In this document: in pieces, positions 1-5,941 of the stretch
Layout: each line of letters starts with the position of its first letter
Numbering within the stretch: position 1 is the first letter of the stretch
Origin: Desulfobacterales bacterium
Lineage (GTDB): Bacteria; Desulfobacterota; Desulfobacteria; Desulfobacterales; UBA11574
Length of the DNA: 15,471 bases
NCBI GenBank assembly: GCA_030601485.1
Contig: JAUVTO010000021.1
Span: forward strand, 1 to 15,471
Direction of reading: 5' to 3'
Notes under the pieces: generated by a model
The model's database searches: none
Seen by the model: the letters and a program-made list of their open reading frames with translations, nothing else
What the model was told of the DNA's origin: nothing
Translations under genes and position numbers: made by a program

Positions 1-6
1 AATTAA

Positions 7-276
7 CATAATGGAACTGGAATTACAAATATTTTAAAGGTGGCCGTTCATGATTACGTATCGAAGCGCAAATCTTTGCAAATTGCATCTGCTTATGAGA
101 TTGCAGTTCCGAATCATGGGTTGCTACCGCTGAAAGATAACCGGTTGGCATATGTTGTGAAGCGCTTCGATCGGCTTGAAAACGGTTCAAAACTCCAGCA
201 AGAAGACTTTCAACAGCTTCTTCAAGCCGATGATAAATACTCCGGTTCCTATGAAAGCATCGCAAATTTTGGCTGA
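7..276 (+). pseudogene. HipA-family kinase fragment
   Basis: The translated segment contains a run typical of HipA serine/threonine kinases (toxins of type II hipBA modules): PNHGLLPLKDNRLAYVVKRFDRL followed closely by QEDFQQLLQADDKYSGSYESIA. These correspond to the ATP-binding lobe around VKRFDR and the downstream HQEDF-like motif. Only about 80-90 residues remain of a protein normally above 300. The frame is open from just after a TAA at 4-6 and ends at TGA 274-276; the catalytic Asp region and the whole C-terminal lobe are absent, and no hipB is visible. The homology stops where the antisense methyltransferase remnant begins, so this is a rearranged relic and not a working toxin. A GTG at 40 could start translation, but nothing suggests it is used. 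Confidence 0.7.
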
Positions 277-595
277 TAAAATCAAGTTTGTTCTCTTTTA
301 GCTCGTCAGGCCAATTTTTACAAAATTCGGGCTGGGGCTTATCCGAATAATCGACCTCAAACATCCCGGCATCCGGCTTTGTGATATTCACAGGGTCATT
401 AATTATCAACACCTTTTCCTGTGCCCAAAAAAGGTCAAGGACTAAATCGCTTTTGGCCGAATACATGTTGATCAGTCGATACACAATTTCAAAAGGATAG
501 ACCGCACTTCTCAGTCGGGAGTCTTTATCGTTCAGTGTTTGCGGCGTTCCCTTGACATCAAACCATACATCAGAATACCAGCAAAGGGAGGTAGA
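270..595 (-). pseudogene. DNA methyltransferase fragment, frameshifted in the SAM-binding motif
   Basis: Read leftward from about 590, the frame gives WYSDVWFDVKG, then GTPQTLNDKDSRLRSAVYPF, then EIVYRLINMYSAKSDLVLD. This is the run leading into motif I (D-P-F-x-G-T-G) of site-specific N4-cytosine/N6-adenine methyltransferases. At about 433-438 the bases read GACCTTTTTTGGGCACAGG. One additional C would restore DPFLGTG in frame, so the SAM-binding loop is broken by a 1-base deletion. After the motif the open frame continues (VLIINDPVNITKPDAG, then MFEVDYSDKPQPEFC) but no longer looks like a methyltransferase; I do not recognise that part, which may come from another gene after a deletion. No start codon or N-terminal region remains (TAA at 598-596). 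This is a dead remnant of a restriction-modification type gene meeting the hipA remnant head-on. Confidence 0.7.
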
Positions 596-597
596 TT

Positions 598-1398
598 ATG
601 GAACAATTAAATTATCAAGAGACAGCTCAATTCATAAGAGAAGAACTTCGGCTGAAAACGTTTCCTTTGGCGGTTAAGTTTTTAAAGGATAAAGCCGATC
701 TTCCTGAAAAAACACGGCAGCCTTCCGCTGTTTTGGGTAAACGCATCACCATTTGCCAGGGTGTCACTATGGCCAGGAGTTATGGATGGACCATAGGACT
801 CTCTAAGGAAGATTTGATCTGTGTTCCGGCAATGATAGCCTTTGGTTTCAGCAGTGCATCCAGCCCAATTGATACTCTGGGCAAACTCTTCTGTGAAGTG
901 GCCTTTTCCCAGAGTGAAGAAGGCGGCATTAAAGAGGCTGAAGCCATAATCCGCCTGGAGGATGAGGAATGTCAGGCCATCGCCTTGGCTCCGTTACAAA
1001 AAGGTTTGTTTGATCCCGATACAGTGGCCATTTTCGGCAACCCCGCTCAGGTTATGAGATTGGTCCAATCTTTTGTATTTATGGAGACCACGCGTATTTC
1101 AGGCAACTTCGGCGGAAAGGTGGAATGTACTGAATATCTCATTGCCCCTTTTAAAACCGGGTTACCTCGAATCGCTATACCCGGCATGGGTGATCGCATC
1201 TTTTCCATGACCCAGGATGACGAAATGGTTTTCTCTATACCCGGACAGCTCCTCGCAGGTTTGGTTGAGGGTATGAAAGAGGCGGGGAAGAAGATAGGTG
1301 CCCGTTACCCGGTGACTCCCTACCAGAACTTCGAGCCAAAATTTCCGAAACCCTACAAGGTTCTGGCAGAGGAATTGGGGTTGTTTAACGGAACGTAG
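598..1398 (+). CDS. DUF169 family protein
   Basis: A 266-residue protein matching the DUF169 family (COG2043), which is common in anaerobic bacteria and archaea and has no established biochemical role. Recognisable family features are the N-terminal LRLKTFPLAVKFL segment, ITICQGVTMARSYGW, the ICVPAMIAFGF stretch, the LAPLQKG region and the GKVECTEY segment. Cysteines at about residues 53, 75, 99, 125 and 177 could bind a metal or cluster, but this is inference. There is no signal peptide or membrane segment, so the protein should be cytoplasmic. The ATG at 598 has a strong GGGAGG Shine-Dalgarno about 8 bases upstream, which fixes the start. The gene stands alone: decayed genes lie to the left, and a MITE-like element is inserted directly after its stop codon. 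Length is usual for the family. Confidence 0.85.
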   Translation: MEQLNYQETAQFIREELRLKTFPLAVKFLKDKADLPEKTRQPSAVLGKRITICQGVTMARSYGWTIGLSKEDLICVPAMIAFGFSSASSPIDTLGKLFCEVAFSQSEEGGIKEAEAIIRLEDEECQAIALAPLQKGLFDPDTVAIFGNPAQVMRLVQSFVFMETTRISGNFGGKVECTEYLIAPFKTGLPRIAIPGMGDRIFSMTQDDEMVFSIPGQLLAGLVEGMKEAGKKIGARYPVTPYQNFEPKFPKPYKVLAEELGLFNGT

Positions 1399-1402
1399 TT
1401 TT

Positions 1403-1535
1403 GACGGTTTCGTAAAAAGTCGAAAAACACCCTTTTTTGTCATTCCGGCGAAAGCCGGAATCCAGTAAATTCAATGGCTTTTGGATGCCGGATCAAGTCC
1501 GGCATGACGGTTTTAGGACTTTTTACGAGTTTATC
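1403..1535. mobile_element. MITE-like element copy A1, with 6-bp target duplication
   Basis: This 133-bp non-coding element starts GACGGTTTCGTAAAAAGTC (1403-1421) and ends in the inverted counterpart GACTTTTTACGAGTTTATC (1517-1535). The hexamer AGTTTT stands immediately outside both ends (1397-1402 and 1536-1541), a perfect target-site duplication. The left copy overlaps the DUF169 stop codon. The centre holds a hairpin TTCCGGC-GAAA-GCCGGAA (1443-1460) and a second hairpin GCCGGA-TCAAG-TCCGGC (1487-1503), enclosed by GTCAT/ATGAC. It carries no ORF of its own and would need a transposase supplied elsewhere. The stable hairpins could act as 3' ends for the convergent DUF169 and khpA transcripts. 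Confidence 0.8.
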
Positions 1536-1615
1536 AGTTTTGATAACCACTATAAAAAATAATTTTAACAACTTCTATAGCTGAGAAAAATAAAAGTATG
1601 CATATCAGTATGATA

Positions 1616-1846
1616 TTATTCTAAAATTTCAAGGACCGTGTGTTTTTTTACCTTGGCAGAAGCAGCACTCAATATGGTTCGTATGGCTCGAACATTTCGG
1701 CCCTTTTTCCCGATAACCTTCCCCATATCCGCTTTGGCGACTTTAAGTTCTAATACCGTGATCTGCTCGCCCTCTATTTCTGAAACCTCTACCTCTTCCG
1801 GATTGTCAACCATTGTCTGCACAATGCGCTTGATCAGGTTTTTCAT
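1616..1846 (-). CDS. khpA: KH-domain RNA-binding protein, KhpA (YlqC) type
   Basis: A 76-residue single-KH-domain protein of the KhpA/YlqC family, which in other bacteria forms an RNA-chaperone pair with KhpB (Jag). The family signature is clear: VDNPEEVEVSEIEGEQ near the N-terminus, then the GxxG nucleic-acid-binding loop in GKVIGKKGRNVRAIRT (residues about 42-57), and the ending HTVLEILE. Length is normal. The ATG at 1846-1844 is preceded only by a weak purine-rich AGAGA. The usual home of khpA is the rpsP-khpA-rimM-trmD operon; here it is alone, on the opposite strand to its neighbours, and lies between two MITE-like elements. It may be an extra or relocated copy. A khpB/jag gene lies about 6.5 kb away in this window. 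The function call rests on family knowledge; the protein itself looks intact. Confidence 0.88.
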   Translation of the reverse strand: MKNLIKRIVQTMVDNPEEVEVSEIEGEQITVLELKVAKADMGKVIGKKGRNVRAIRTILSAASAKVKKHTVLEILE

Positions 1847-1888
1847 AGCTCTGTCTCTTTCGTTGGCGGTTAAGAATCACAAAATTAT

Positions 1889-2012
1889 GATGCCCATGTA
1901 AAAAGTCCTTTTTACATGGATATAAGAATTCAGGAATTACGAATTATTTAAGCTTGTTGTCAGAATACTGAATTGGAGAATCCTGTAAATTTTGACTTTT
2001 TACGAATTCATC
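1889..2012. mobile_element. MITE-like element copy A4, degenerate, with direct repeats
   Basis: A diverged 124-bp member of the same family. The left end reads GATGCCCATGTAAAAAGTC (1889-1907), and the right end GACTTTTTACGAATTCATC (1994-2012) is its approximate inverse. The heptamer AAATTAT abuts both ends (1882-1888 and 2013-2019), consistent with a target duplication. The left end contains a perfect 11-bp inverted repeat CATGTAAAAAG/CTTTTTACATG with a 2-base centre (1895-1918), about 50 bases upstream of khpA. The interior has a weaker internal repeat (GAATTCAGGAATT and CTGAATTGGAGAAT). It differs from the cores of the other copies. Confidence 0.65.
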
Positions 2013-2019
2013 AAATTAT

Positions 2020-2308
2020 GAATGCAATGTTTTTTCATCGGATTAAACGGCAGTTCCATTTCTGAAGCATATCTTATGAAAAATTTCTTTTAACAAAATC
2101 GTTTCAAAACAATTTTTTTATCTTTGCCCTTTTAATTGAATTTTACATATATTACAAGTCTTAGGAGATTATACTCGGAAAAAGTTCTAAAACAGGTAAG
2201 TCCCTCAAGATTGTTTGTGAAGGTTTTAAGTGTCCAATGAATATGATTAATTGCTTGTAACTATCCGGAAAAATCGTTATAAGCCCATTGCACCGATTTT
2301 ATTAAACG
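2020..2308. other. AT-rich intergenic stretch, nothing recognised
   Basis: About 290 bases between two MITE-like elements. The sequence is strongly AT-rich with several T- and A-runs. I see no credible ORF with a ribosome binding site, no tRNA-like fold and no clear hairpin with a T-tract. It may hold the promoter for the rdgC-like unit, but no convincing -35/-10 pair stands out. Confidence 0.5.
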
Positions 2309-2314
2309 AATCCT

Positions 2315-2465
2315 GACGGTCTCGTAAAAAGTTCAACTTCTGCGTTGCGCTGCATTTCGTAATCATTCAACGTACGAAAAATACGCCTAATGATTACAAA
2401 ATTTGCACGCCTTGAATTTGAACTTTTTACGAAACCGTCTAAATCGGACTTTTTACGACGCCATC
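2315..2465. mobile_element. MITE-like element copy A2, with 6-bp target duplication
   Basis: A 151-bp element bounded by GACGGTCTCGTAAAAAGTT (2315-2333) and the inverted end GACTTTTTACGACGCCATC (2447-2465). A perfect direct repeat AATCCT flanks it at 2309-2314 and 2466-2471. A third, internal copy of the end lies at 2420-2439 (GAACTTTTTACGAAACCGTC), which pairs almost perfectly (19 of 20) with the left end. The core includes GTAATCATT (2360-2368), repeated in inverted form as AATGATTAC (2389-2397). It has the same length, orientation and core (CAACTTCTGCGTTGC near the left, GCCTTGAATTTG near the right) as the copy at 8215-8365. It lies about 40 bases upstream of the rdgC-like start codon and keeps an open frame into it. 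Confidence 0.82.
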
Positions 2466-2512
2466 AATCCTTAACGTCAAATATTTATCGTTTTCAATAC
2501 AAATTAAATATC

Positions 2513-3127
2513 ATGGGCCTATTATCATCACGCATTTCCATTACACGCTATAAAGTCTCGGGTCAACTGGACGGCTCTGTTCATGAAACCGTGTACCAGG
2601 GCCTTAAACAACATGCGATTCCCAAAATTGAAGATGACGGTTTGGAAGCCCTGGTCGGATGGGCGTCCTTTGATAATCCGTATACACCTGACTTCGAAGG
2701 GTATTCCTTTGTTTTCGGCGCCCACATGGTTTTTGCCCTGAGGATCGACAAAAAATCCATTTCGCCGAAACTCGTTCAGAAACATTATGCTCTGGAAGTT
2801 GCCAAACATCTTGCGGACACCGGCCGTAATTTTTTGTCCGGCAACGAGAAAAAAGCTATCAAAGAACATGTCGTTAAAACCCTCAGCCGCCGTATTCCGG
2901 CCATACCGAACGTATATGATTTGGCGTGGGATTATCAGAAATCCTCCTTGTGGTTTTTTTCCAACCTGAAATTGGCAAATGAAGCGTTGGAAACACTTTT
3001 TATAAAATCCTTTGGCCTTACGTTAATCCGTCTGTTCCCGTTTACAACAGCCAATCTGGTAGCCGGACTATCGGACAGGGAGCGCGATCTTTTGTTAAAA
3101 CTGACACCGAGCCAATCTGAGGAGTAA
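2513..3127 (+). CDS. RdgC-like protein, N-terminal part
   Basis: A 204-residue protein resembling the N-terminal two thirds of RdgC, a ring-forming double-strand-DNA-binding protein that restrains RecA in proteobacteria. The best matching region is KKSISPKLVQKHYALEVAKHL, followed by an E-K-K-A-I-K-E-H-V segment and then SLWFFSNLKLANEALETLF and GLTLIRLFPFT. These parallel the P-S-P-V-I-K-Q-A-L-E-A-K, K-D-S-L-K-D-E-V and E-D-T-L-A-L-L-R-K-S-L-G-S-L-P-V-V-P-L blocks of the E. coli protein as I remember it. It is about 100 residues shorter than RdgC. The missing C-terminal part seems to be supplied by the next gene. The open frame extends upstream to 2390, but that part is MITE sequence, so I choose ATG 2513 (MGLLSSRISITRY); it has only a weak ribosome binding site. 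Role in recombination is inferred. Confidence 0.65.
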   Translation: MGLLSSRISITRYKVSGQLDGSVHETVYQGLKQHAIPKIEDDGLEALVGWASFDNPYTPDFEGYSFVFGAHMVFALRIDKKSISPKLVQKHYALEVAKHLADTGRNFLSGNEKKAIKEHVVKTLSRRIPAIPNVYDLAWDYQKSSLWFFSNLKLANEALETLFIKSFGLTLIRLFPFTTANLVAGLSDRERDLLLKLTPSQSEE

Positions 3128-3130
3128 CCC

Positions 3131-3655
3131 ATGCTGGATATGGCCGTAGCATATAATCGTTACAAATTCTTAGGAAACGAATTTCTGACCTGGTTATGGT
3201 TCATGATCGAAACCGATCAGAACCGATTGCGCCGATATGACCCTGAGCTCGTATCTTTGAATATCGGCAGCCGGTTGGTGCTTGAAAACACGCGCAACAA
3301 CGCCAAAGAAACCATCACCATTAAAGGCGAGGATGCCAACCTTGAAGAAGGCCTGCTGGCCCTGAAAAAAGGGGCTGTTGTTACCGAAATACACCTGTCC
3401 TATAAAACCGGCACCCAACACTGGCAATTCAGCCTCAAAGGAGAAAGCCTCAACATCTCCAACCTGAAACTGCCAGAGACCGGACCGGTGGAAACCCCTG
3501 AAGATCTTGAAGGGGCTGTTATCGAAAAGGCTTATCTGGTGGAAAAGGTCATCGGGCTTGTAAATAATCTTTTTTCCCATTTCATCAAGCTGCGGGTATC
3601 AAATAAGTGGCGCGACCAAACGGTTTCCCGGATTCGGAAGTGGGCAACATCATAG
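3131..3655 (+). CDS. hypothetical protein, probable C-terminal partner of the RdgC-like protein
   Basis: A 174-residue protein with no signal peptide or membrane segment. It begins 3 bases after the stop of the rdgC-like gene, behind a good GAGGAG ribosome binding site, so the two are surely co-transcribed. The N-terminal FLGNEFLTWLWF and the central block KKGAVVTEIHLSY followed by HWQFSLKGESLNISNLKLPE run in the same order as the E. coli RdgC C-terminal half (L-T-E-W-V, then A-G-K-V-V-T-K-L-A-L-D-W, then I-Q-F-V and S-L-K-R-L-K-F). I therefore infer that it is the detached C-terminal half of a split RdgC; this alignment was done by eye from memory. If wrong, it is a conserved hypothetical partner of unknown role. 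Translation could also start at ATG 3140. Confidence 0.6.
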   Translation: MLDMAVAYNRYKFLGNEFLTWLWFMIETDQNRLRRYDPELVSLNIGSRLVLENTRNNAKETITIKGEDANLEEGLLALKKGAVVTEIHLSYKTGTQHWQFSLKGESLNISNLKLPETGPVETPEDLEGAVIEKAYLVEKVIGLVNNLFSHFIKLRVSNKWRDQTVSRIRKWATS

Positions 3656-3778
3656 TGATAGGTAACACATCCCTTTGTTGTTGACATTTTTTATAATGTA
3701 TGATCGAAAAGAATATTCTGCTTTCTTGTCAAGCTTTTTTTAATTTTTAGTCTAACTATCTAAAGCTGGGGGATTCAA

Positions 3779-4261
3779 TTGTACGGTCTTAACGCGATAT
3801 CCGTTCACAACGGCTGGGCCATGGCTTTTGCGGGCGCTTTAATAGTCTTTTCCGGTCTTGTGGTACTGTCATTGGTAATTGCTCAACTTCATAAGGTTTT
3901 GACGTTTTTTGAAAAAAAACCTGCCGATTTTCAACAAGACCAGGAAACGCCCGATATCGAACAACCCGAAGACAAGCCCGGATTTTTATTACCCAAACCA
4001 TTTCCTGAAGACATTAATGAAATTGCGCGTCTTTATAAACCGTTGGTTGAAGAGCTGGGTGAAACCTTTTATCTTTCTGAGCTTTATGAAATTTTAAGAA
4101 CAAATGATTTCCCACACCCGCATATTACACTTACGGCGTTACGAGAAGCTGAAATATTAATTCCTGATGGCGATGGTGTTTTTACCTGGAATCCACCCAC
4201 AGAAAATAATGATAATGCAAAGGTTGAAGGGGACTTAGGGGCTTCGCCCCAATTGGAATAA
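3779..4261 (+). CDS. OadG-like gamma subunit of a sodium-pumping decarboxylase
   Basis: A 160-residue protein with one N-terminal membrane helix (about residues 12-37, WAMAFAGALIVFSGLVVLSL and following). It has the OadG hallmark of a helix ending in a short basic cytoplasmic segment, followed by an acidic, proline-rich linker. In this family the gamma chain anchors the carboxyltransferase alpha subunit to the membrane beta subunit. The C-terminal half (PEDINEIARLYKPLVEELGE to PDGDGVFTWNP) is longer than in minimal gamma chains. I chose the TTG at 3779 because GGGGG sits 6-7 bases upstream and there is no ATG upstream in frame; ATG 3821 would cut into the helix. The last residues (ASPQLE) come from a repeat that begins inside the gene. 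The beta subunit gene follows after about 170 bases. Confidence 0.75.
   Translation: MYGLNAISVHNGWAMAFAGALIVFSGLVVLSLVIAQLHKVLTFFEKKPADFQQDQETPDIEQPEDKPGFLLPKPFPEDINEIARLYKPLVEELGETFYLSELYEILRTNDFPHPHITLTALREAEILIPDGDGVFTWNPPTENNDNAKVEGDLGASPQLE
4238..4250 (+). other. small GC hairpin at the end of the oadG-like gene
   Basis: GGGG-CTTCG-CCCC forms a tight stem-loop with the UUCG-type turn inside the last codons of the oadG-like gene. It is immediately followed by the larger inverted repeat. There is no T-tract after it, so it is not a classical terminator; it may slow or stabilise the transcript between the gamma and beta genes. Confidence 0.45.
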
Positions 4262-4360
4262 TGGAGTAATGGAATGATGGGTTTGAAGGAGTTTTTTACA
4301 ATTAAAATGGTTTATTTCCGCCCTTATCCCCAATATTCCAACATTCCATTCTTCCATTCT
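4253..4360. repeat. long imperfect inverted repeat between the oadG-like and oadB genes
   Basis: The left arm (about 4253-4280, TTGGAATAATGGAGTAATGG then AATGATGG) and the right arm (about 4330-4360, CCAATATTCCAACATTCCAT then TCTTCCATTCT) are inverse copies with scattered mismatches, separated by about 50 bases. The arms are built from repeated GGAATAATGGA-like words. This has the look of a dispersed palindromic repeat. The left arm supplies the last codons and the stop of the oadG-like gene. Transcribed as RNA, it would fold into a long stem between the two cistrons. Confidence 0.65.
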
Positions 4361-4433
4361 GATGGCATAAACTAAGAGCTATTAAAAGATCTTTAATTTC
4401 AAACAATTGTAGAATTTCCGAGACGGTAAAAAA

Positions 4434-5564
4434 ATGGAGTTGTTTTTTCAATTTTTATCAAACACCGGGTATTATCTGGCTGACTATCGAAATGTTATAA
4501 TGATCGTGGTCGGCTCTTTGTTTTTATATTTAGGGACTGCAAAACATTACGAGCCGCTCCTTCTTATTCCCATCGGGTTTGGAATTTTAGTGGGAAATGT
4601 CCCTTTTTTCAAAGGATTTGGACTTGGAATATATGAAAGCAACAGTGTGTTACACTATCTGTATTTCGGTGTTGTTACAGGCCTCTATCCTTCTATAGTT
4701 TTTTTAGGCCTCGGGGCAATGACCGATTTTTCTTCTTTGCTGGCACGGCCGGTGCTCATGCTTTTGGGGGCCGCAGCTCAAATGGGGATATTTTTCACAC
4801 TTATAGGTGCGCTGGCCCTCGGTTTTTTACCCAAGGAAGCCGCTTCAATCGCCATAATCGGCGGTGCTGACGGACCCACATCCATATTTCTTACCGCCAA
4901 GCTCGCACCTCATTTGATCGGCCCTATCGCCATCGCCGCATATTCTTATATGGCGTTGATACCTGTGATCCAGCCTCCTATCATGAGACTCTTTACCACC
5001 CGCGAGGAAAGGTTGATCAGGATGACGGAACTTAGAGAGGTGTCCAAGAAAGAACGCGTGATTTTCCCCGCCTTAGCCATTTTGCTCTGCTGCTTTCTGG
5101 CACCAGCTTCCATACCGCTTCTGGGAATGTTCTTTTTTGGAAATTTTTTAAAGGAATGCGGCGCAACCGAACGACTGGCTCAGACAGCTCGCACGGCTAT
5201 TATCGATACAGCGACAATACTTTTGGGTTTAACAGTTGGTGCCAGCACCCAGGGTGACGTGTTTTTAACTCCAAAATCTGTGGGTATTTTCTTGCTGGGT
5301 GCCGTGGCATTCAGCATAGCAACCGCATCGGGAGTCATTTTTGCAAAAATTATGAATTTATTTCTTAAAGAAAAGATAAATCCTCTTTTAGGGGCTGCCG
5401 GCGTATCCGCTGTTCCCGGTTCGGCCCGAGAAGTTCATCTGGTGGGCCAGTCCGAGGACCCCGAAAATTACCTTCTCATGCACGCCATGGCCTGTAATTC
5501 TTCCGGTGTTATCGGTTCCGCAATCTGTGCCGGTATTTTGTGGAGCTTTTTGGTTGGGATTTGA
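4434..5564 (+). CDS. sodium-translocating decarboxylase beta subunit (OadB/GcdB/MmdB family)
   Basis: A 376-residue polytopic membrane protein, the usual length for the beta subunit, which couples decarboxylation of a carboxybiotin-bound carboxyl group to Na+ export. Family signatures are GAMTDFSSLLARP (residues about 94-106), IIGGADGPTS (141-150) with the conserved membrane Asp at 146, YSYMALIPVIQPPIM, SVGIFLLGAVAFSI, and the C-terminal CNSSGVIGSAICAGIL. This C-terminal segment carries the Asn and Gly/Ser residues that correspond to the ion-path helix VIII of the Klebsiella protein. It follows an oadG-like gene, but no carboxyltransferase alpha or biotin carrier gene is in the window. The substrate (oxaloacetate, methylmalonyl-CoA or glutaconyl-CoA) therefore cannot be assigned. 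The ATG at 4434 has no strong ribosome binding site. Confidence 0.93.
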   Translation: MELFFQFLSNTGYYLADYRNVIMIVVGSLFLYLGTAKHYEPLLLIPIGFGILVGNVPFFKGFGLGIYESNSVLHYLYFGVVTGLYPSIVFLGLGAMTDFSSLLARPVLMLLGAAAQMGIFFTLIGALALGFLPKEAASIAIIGGADGPTSIFLTAKLAPHLIGPIAIAAYSYMALIPVIQPPIMRLFTTREERLIRMTELREVSKKERVIFPALAILLCCFLAPASIPLLGMFFFGNFLKECGATERLAQTARTAIIDTATILLGLTVGASTQGDVFLTPKSVGIFLLGAVAFSIATASGVIFAKIMNLFLKEKINPLLGAAGVSAVPGSAREVHLVGQSEDPENYLLMHAMACNSSGVIGSAICAGILWSFLVGI

Positions 5565-5593
5565 TTGTGTCCAAGAGAAATTTATGATTTCGG

Positions 5594-5941
5594 TCATTCA
5601 TGCCCTTCTCGTTTTAGCAATTCCTGGTACCAGATTGAGAATTCATACATCCCCTTGAACCGGTCATCATTATTGATAAGACCGAGGCATAGTTCAAACA
5701 CTCCCCTTCCATATTCATTGCTATATTCTTCAAAATCGATTGTCTGTAAAAATTCCCGGACAAGGGACTGGGTTGTTCGTTTTGTTTTGTCTTTTCTTAA
5801 ATCTATAGGATCCTTCGGCTCCTGAAACGGGTCCCAATTCTCATATCCTTTTTTAAGGATATGTTTCTGGCGCCTCGGTGACATGCTTTCGAAAATCGCC
5901 GTTTTTCTTTTTTCCTCTTCTTCGGGTGAGATTTTATTCAT
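5594..5941 (-). CDS. conserved hypothetical protein, partner of the YkgJ-type gene
   Basis: A 115-residue soluble, charged protein that I do not recognise. I chose the ATG at 5941-5939 (MNKISPEEEEKRK) because it overlaps the 3' end of the YkgJ-type gene by 8 bases (ATGAATAA), a typical coupled arrangement; the frame is open further upstream but there is no reason to use it. Visible features are an acidic/basic N-terminus, MSPRRQKHILKKGYENWDPF, a KDPIDLRKDKTKRTTQ stretch and a helical C-terminal half (REFLQTIDFEEYSNEYGRGV, then FELCLGLIN). There are no Cys clusters (one Cys), membrane segments or signal peptide. It ends 29 bases from the convergent oadB stop. It may act with the YkgJ protein, but this rests on gene order alone. 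Confidence 0.72.
   Translation of the reverse strand: MNKISPEEEEKRKTAIFESMSPRRQKHILKKGYENWDPFQEPKDPIDLRKDKTKRTTQSLVREFLQTIDFEEYSNEYGRGVFELCLGLINNDDRFKGMYEFSIWYQELLKREGHE

Noticed and set aside
1439..1508. GC-rich hairpins read as a rho-independent terminator of the DUF169 gene
   Set aside because: The hairpins are not followed by a T-tract on either strand, and the segment is explained as the core of a transposed element; any termination role is secondary.
1403..2465. CRISPR array, because of repeated units
   Set aside because: Units are inverted-ended elements of 124-151 bp with target duplications and irregular spacing, not short direct repeats with spacers.
2390..2512. Upstream extension of the rdgC-like reading frame
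   Set aside because: These codons are the right half of a MITE-like element plus its flank, and the encoded residues do not look like protein conserved with the rest.
3681..3697. TTGACA followed by TATAAT upstream of the oadG-like gene
   Set aside because: Only 5 bases separate the two boxes; a sigma70 promoter needs about 17. Neither box has a good partner at the right spacing.
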